Origin: Flaviflexus equikiangi
GTDB lineage: Bacteria; Actinomycetota; Actinomycetes; Actinomycetales; Actinomycetaceae
Direction of reading: 5' to 3'
DNA: 64,000 nucleotides
Assembly: GCF_014069875.1 (NCBI RefSeq)
Contig: NZ_CP059676.1
Location: 620,001 to 684,000, forward strand
The number at the start of each line of letters is the position of its first letter. Within the stretch, counting starts at the first letter, position 1. Below, in pieces: positions 61,456 to 64,000 of the stretch. Both the position numbers and the translations under genes were made by a program. The notes beneath the pieces are model-generated. The model saw only the letters and a program-made list of their open reading frames with translations. It did not search any database and was not told the origin of the DNA.

Positions 61456-62334
61456 CTATCGGTAGAGGCCGGTGATGAAGCGGCTTTGCTCGGTCAAGGC
61501 CTCCGCCCTCACGTCAGCCTCCCCGCGGACCGTCAGGTGATGACCTGCAGGATAGTGCGTGAGAGTGTGAGGCTTGTGGGCCCGCACCAGGCGCGCCGCC
61601 AAGTCCTCGCCGTCACCAGCCAGCCAGTCCTCCGAACCGACCTGGATCAGGGCCGGCGGGAGTTTCTTCACGAGCGCCAGATCGAACGATGGGCTTGCGA
61701 GCGGTTGGAAGCGCGTCAGCGTATCAGGGACATAGGCGTCGGCGATGAACTCGAGGAGTCTCGGACCCCACCGGGGCTTCTCGCGGTCGGTCTCCCGATC
61801 GTTGTGCGTCAGGTCGAGAAGGGGAGAGCTGAGAACGACCCCCGCAAGAGGTATGCCCTGGTCGTAGGCCTGCTGGGCGACATTGACCGCGAGTTTGGCA
61901 CCCGTGCTGCCGCCACCCACGGTGATCCGACCGTCCCACCCGTGGACGTCCGCGGAGTCGAGAGCCCACCGGAGCGCGTCGAAGCATTCGTGCTCCGCGA
62001 CGGGAAAGGTGACCTGCGGGGCTGCATGGTAGTGCAGGGAGAGGACGGTGCACCCCGTCTCGGCGGCATGGAAGCGGCACACGTGCTCATCTTCGCGGAT
62101 GCCGCGGCCGATGAGACCGCCGCCGTGGATCTGGATATGGAGGGGCCTGGTACGGCCGCGATCCCGCTCCGGCGAGTCATAGATCAGAGCCGACATCTGG
62201 CCATACCTCGTGGGGATGGTGACCTGCGACGTGAGCGTGGGACCGGTGGGGTCGGCGATCCCTCCCGTCATCCGGGTAGCGGTTTGGGCGAGCCAGGCAA
62301 GAATCCATCGATCAGGCCGGCGTGCGATAGTCAT
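61456..62334 (-). CDS. Alpha/beta hydrolase, HSL-like esterase
   Basis: 292-aa carboxylesterase-like hydrolase of the hormone-sensitive-lipase group. Oxyanion motif HGGG at 70-73, nucleophile Ser143 in GGSTG, acid in GSEDWLAGD and His near GHHLT. Replacement of the usual GDSAG by GGSTG is a variation. ATG with AGGAAAGGA upstream, 11 bp after coaA on the same strand. Substrate unknown. Confidence 0.85.
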   Translation of the reverse strand: MTIARRPDRWILAWLAQTATRMTGGIADPTGPTLTSQVTIPTRYGQMSALIYDSPERDRGRTRPLHIQIHGGGLIGRGIREDEHVCRFHAAETGCTVLSLHYHAAPQVTFPVAEHECFDALRWALDSADVHGWDGRITVGGGSTGAKLAVNVAQQAYDQGIPLAGVVLSSPLLDLTHNDRETDREKPRWGPRLLEFIADAYVPDTLTRFQPLASPSFDLALVKKLPPALIQVGSEDWLAGDGEDLAARLVRAHKPHTLTHYPAGHHLTVRGEADVRAEALTEQSRFITGLYR

Positions 62335-62345
62335 CTCGTCCTTTC

Positions 62346-63299
62346 CTAACTCTTGCGCACGTGGACCGACTCCATGCGATGATCGCCACCCTTGTGCAGG
62401 ATGACCGTGGCACGTGACTTGGTCGGCTCGATATTGTCAACGAGATTCGGGGCGTTCACGCTCGCCCAAATGGTGCCGGCAATGTCTCGAGCCTGGTCCT
62501 CCGTGAGGTCCGCATACCGCGCGAAATAGGAGTTCGGGTCATTGAATGCGGTCGACTGAAGCTTGATGAAACGTCGGATGTACCATTCGCGAATGTTGTC
62601 CGCGTCGGCATCGACATAGATCGACATGTCGAAGTAGTCCGACACCGCGGAGAGTTGCCCTCCGCCGCCCAGACGGGGAGGTTGGAGGACATTGAGGCCC
62701 TCGACGATCAGAATGTCGCATTCGCGCACGACCTGTTTCTCACCCGGCACGATGTCGTAGACGACGTGATCGTAGACGGGCAGGTCGTTGGGGCTGAAAC
62801 CGGCCTTGATGGAACGCATGAAACGGATGAAGGCCTTGCGATCGTAGGAGTCGGGGAAGCCTTTCCGGTGCATGATGCCGCGCTCTTCGAGGACGGCATT
62901 GGGGAGCAGGAAACCATCCGTGGTCACGAGCTCGACCCTGGGGGTTGACGGCCATCGCTCCAGCAGGACCTGCAGCAGGCGTGCCGTGGAGGACTTGCCG
63001 ACGGCGACGGACCCGGCGATGGCGATGACGAACGGCGTGTGCGGTTCTGTCGTCTTCATGAAATCCGTGACATTCTCGTGTCGGCGGAGCGCGGCCTCGA
63101 CATGAAGCTGGATGAGGGCTGAGAGCGGCCGGTACACAGTATCGACCTCTTCCAAATCAATCGGGTCACCGAGAGAGGAAAGACGTGCAACTTCCTCAGT
63201 CTGGAGGGGAAGCGGTGTGCTTTGTGCCAGGGAATCCCAGTGTTCGCGGGTAAGATGAAGAAACGGATCCAGCGGTGTCGTAGCCGGGTGAAGGGTCAT
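62346..63299 (-). CDS. coaA: Pantothenate kinase, type I
   Basis: 317-aa enzyme for the first step of coenzyme A synthesis. P-loop AGSVAVGKSSTAR, and the CoaA blocks TTDGFLLPNAVL, RKGFPDSYDR and VEGLNVLQPP. Divergent from glmS; only 51 bp separate the starts. Followed by the esterase gene. Confidence 0.96.
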   Translation of the reverse strand: MTLHPATTPLDPFLHLTREHWDSLAQSTPLPLQTEEVARLSSLGDPIDLEEVDTVYRPLSALIQLHVEAALRRHENVTDFMKTTEPHTPFVIAIAGSVAVGKSSTARLLQVLLERWPSTPRVELVTTDGFLLPNAVLEERGIMHRKGFPDSYDRKAFIRFMRSIKAGFSPNDLPVYDHVVYDIVPGEKQVVRECDILIVEGLNVLQPPRLGGGGQLSAVSDYFDMSIYVDADADNIREWYIRRFIKLQSTAFNDPNSYFARYADLTEDQARDIAGTIWASVNAPNLVDNIEPTKSRATVILHKGGDHRMESVHVRKS

Positions 63300-63305
63300 G
63301 TCTTA

Positions 63306-63311
63306 TAGTCT
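63306..63311 (+). promoter_or_regulatory. Possible -10 of glmS
   Basis: TAGTCT in the 51-bp gap between coaA and glmS, 39 nt before the glmS start. The minus strand of the same patch could serve coaA. Confidence 0.35.
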
Positions 63312-63350
63312 GACATCCCCAACGCAAAATCATGAACGAGGAGCTCAAAA

Positions 63351-64000
63351 ATGTGCGGAATTATTGGATATGCGGGCGGTGAAATTTCGACCAGGGCGGT
63401 TGATGTCGTCCTCGAGAGCCTGTCGCGTCTCGAATATCGAGGCTATGACTCGGCCGGGGTGGCCGTTGTCAGCGACACGCTCGCCCAGGCTAAGAAGGCC
63501 GGCAAGCTGGAGGGTCTCCTCGCTGAACTACGCACGAATCCGCTGCCAGCATCGTCGACGGCGATCGGCCACACCCGATGGGCCACCCACGGAAGCCCGA
63601 CAGACGAGAACGCCCACCCGCACATGTCGTTCGACGGCAAGGTCACCCTCGTCCACAACGGCATCATCGAGAACTTTGCCGAACTGACGAAAGAACTGCG
63701 GGATCTGGGAATCGTCCCCGTGACCGAGACAGACTCGGAGATCGTCTCCCATCATCTCGCCCTGGCGCTTGCAGAGCGGGATGACCTCACGGCGGCGATG
63801 AGGGACACGGTCGCCAAGCTCGACGGCTCGTTCACGCTCGTCGCCATCGCCGCCAACACCCCGGGGACCGTGGTCGCGGCCCGTCGCAACTCCCCGCTCG
63901 TCGTCGGTATCGGGGAGGGCGAGAACTTTGTCGGCTCAGACGTGGCGGCTTTTGTCAGCCAGACCCGGACTGCGATCGAGATGGGACAGGACGAGATCGT
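63351..64000 (+). CDS. glmS: Glutamine-fructose-6-phosphate aminotransferase, 5' part
   Basis: First 216 residues of the enzyme making glucosamine-6-phosphate; cut by the window end. Nucleophile Cys2 (MCGIIGYAGG), EYRGYDSAGVA, GHTRWATHG and the NGIIENF loop show a complete glutaminase domain. ATG at 63351 with GAGGAG upstream. Supplies glmM's substrate. Confidence 0.97.
   Translation, partial: MCGIIGYAGGEISTRAVDVVLESLSRLEYRGYDSAGVAVVSDTLAQAKKAGKLEGLLAELRTNPLPASSTAIGHTRWATHGSPTDENAHPHMSFDGKVTLVHNGIIENFAELTKELRDLGIVPVTETDSEIVSHHLALALAERDDLTAAMRDTVAKLDGSFTLVAIAANTPGTVVAARRNSPLVVGIGEGENFVGSDVAAFVSQTRTAIEMGQDEI

Noticed and set aside
60796-62349. 517-aa plus-strand frame spanning dedA and the esterase
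   Set aside because: It overlaps a clear DedA protein in another frame and a clear esterase on the other strand; the product is Arg/Pro-rich with no domain pattern.

Overview
The window is high-GC actinobacterial chromosome: frequent GTG/TTG starts, LxAC lipoboxes, leaderless promoters, an NCS2/SulP pair and an actinobacterial ribosomal gene order. Family Actinomycetaceae or a relative is my best guess; no genus can be justified from the sequence. There are no rRNA or tRNA genes, no CRISPR arrays and no insertion sequences.

Layout. (1) 1-12140: rpoB, rpoC, then the str operon rpsL-rpsG-fusA-tuf, closed by a strong terminator. (2) 12141-38680: about 26.5 kb of accessory genes sits between tuf and the S10 operon. 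It starts with a decayed patch (an MFS transporter missing its N-terminus, a permease tail and a frameshifted ABC ATPase), followed by a HAD phosphatase, an aldo/keto reductase and metNIQ under a SAM riboswitch. Next is a 16-kb carbohydrate region: GH4 glycosidase, DeoR regulator, PfkB kinase, CUT1 importer without its own ATPase, a very large secreted PIG-L deacetylase, Gfo/Idh/MocA oxidoreductase, TIM-barrel epimerase and an Rbs-type importer. It ends with a SulP transporter and an NCS2 uracil/xanthine permease. (3) 38681-48161: S10/spc ribosomal genes rpsJ to rplO, with no rpsN between rplE and rpsH. (4) 48162-54212: secY-adk-map, then infA-rpmJ-rpsM-rpsK-rpoA-rplQ, with no rpsD. (5) 54213-57250: a second small insertion (cupin-like protein, secreted CAP-domain protein, ROK kinase). 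(6) 57245-64000: truA, rplM-rpsI, glmM, a DedA protein, the coaA-esterase pair and the 5' part of glmS.

How the parts work together. Regions 1, 3 and 4 are the transcription/translation core. metNIQ imports methionine, and the SAM aptamer can bury the metN ribosome binding site. In the carbohydrate region a secreted deacetylase with sugar-binding domains could trim an N-acetylated glycan outside the cell; two importers, a GH4 glycosidase, a sugar kinase and an oxidoreductase/isomerase pair could process the products. This linkage is inference from neighbourhood.

The least expected signal is a C-terminal module of four and a half Asp-rich, FG-GAP-like repeats. It occurs in almost the same form, with the same entry motif and the same truncated last unit, on two otherwise unrelated exoproteins 27 kb apart (the deacetylase at 25067 and the CAP protein at 54701). 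Other notable points are two branched RNA-like structures upstream of rpsJ and rpsM, a Ser/Ala/Glu-rich tail on L17, and a deletion scar that removed the 5' ends of two divergent genes.
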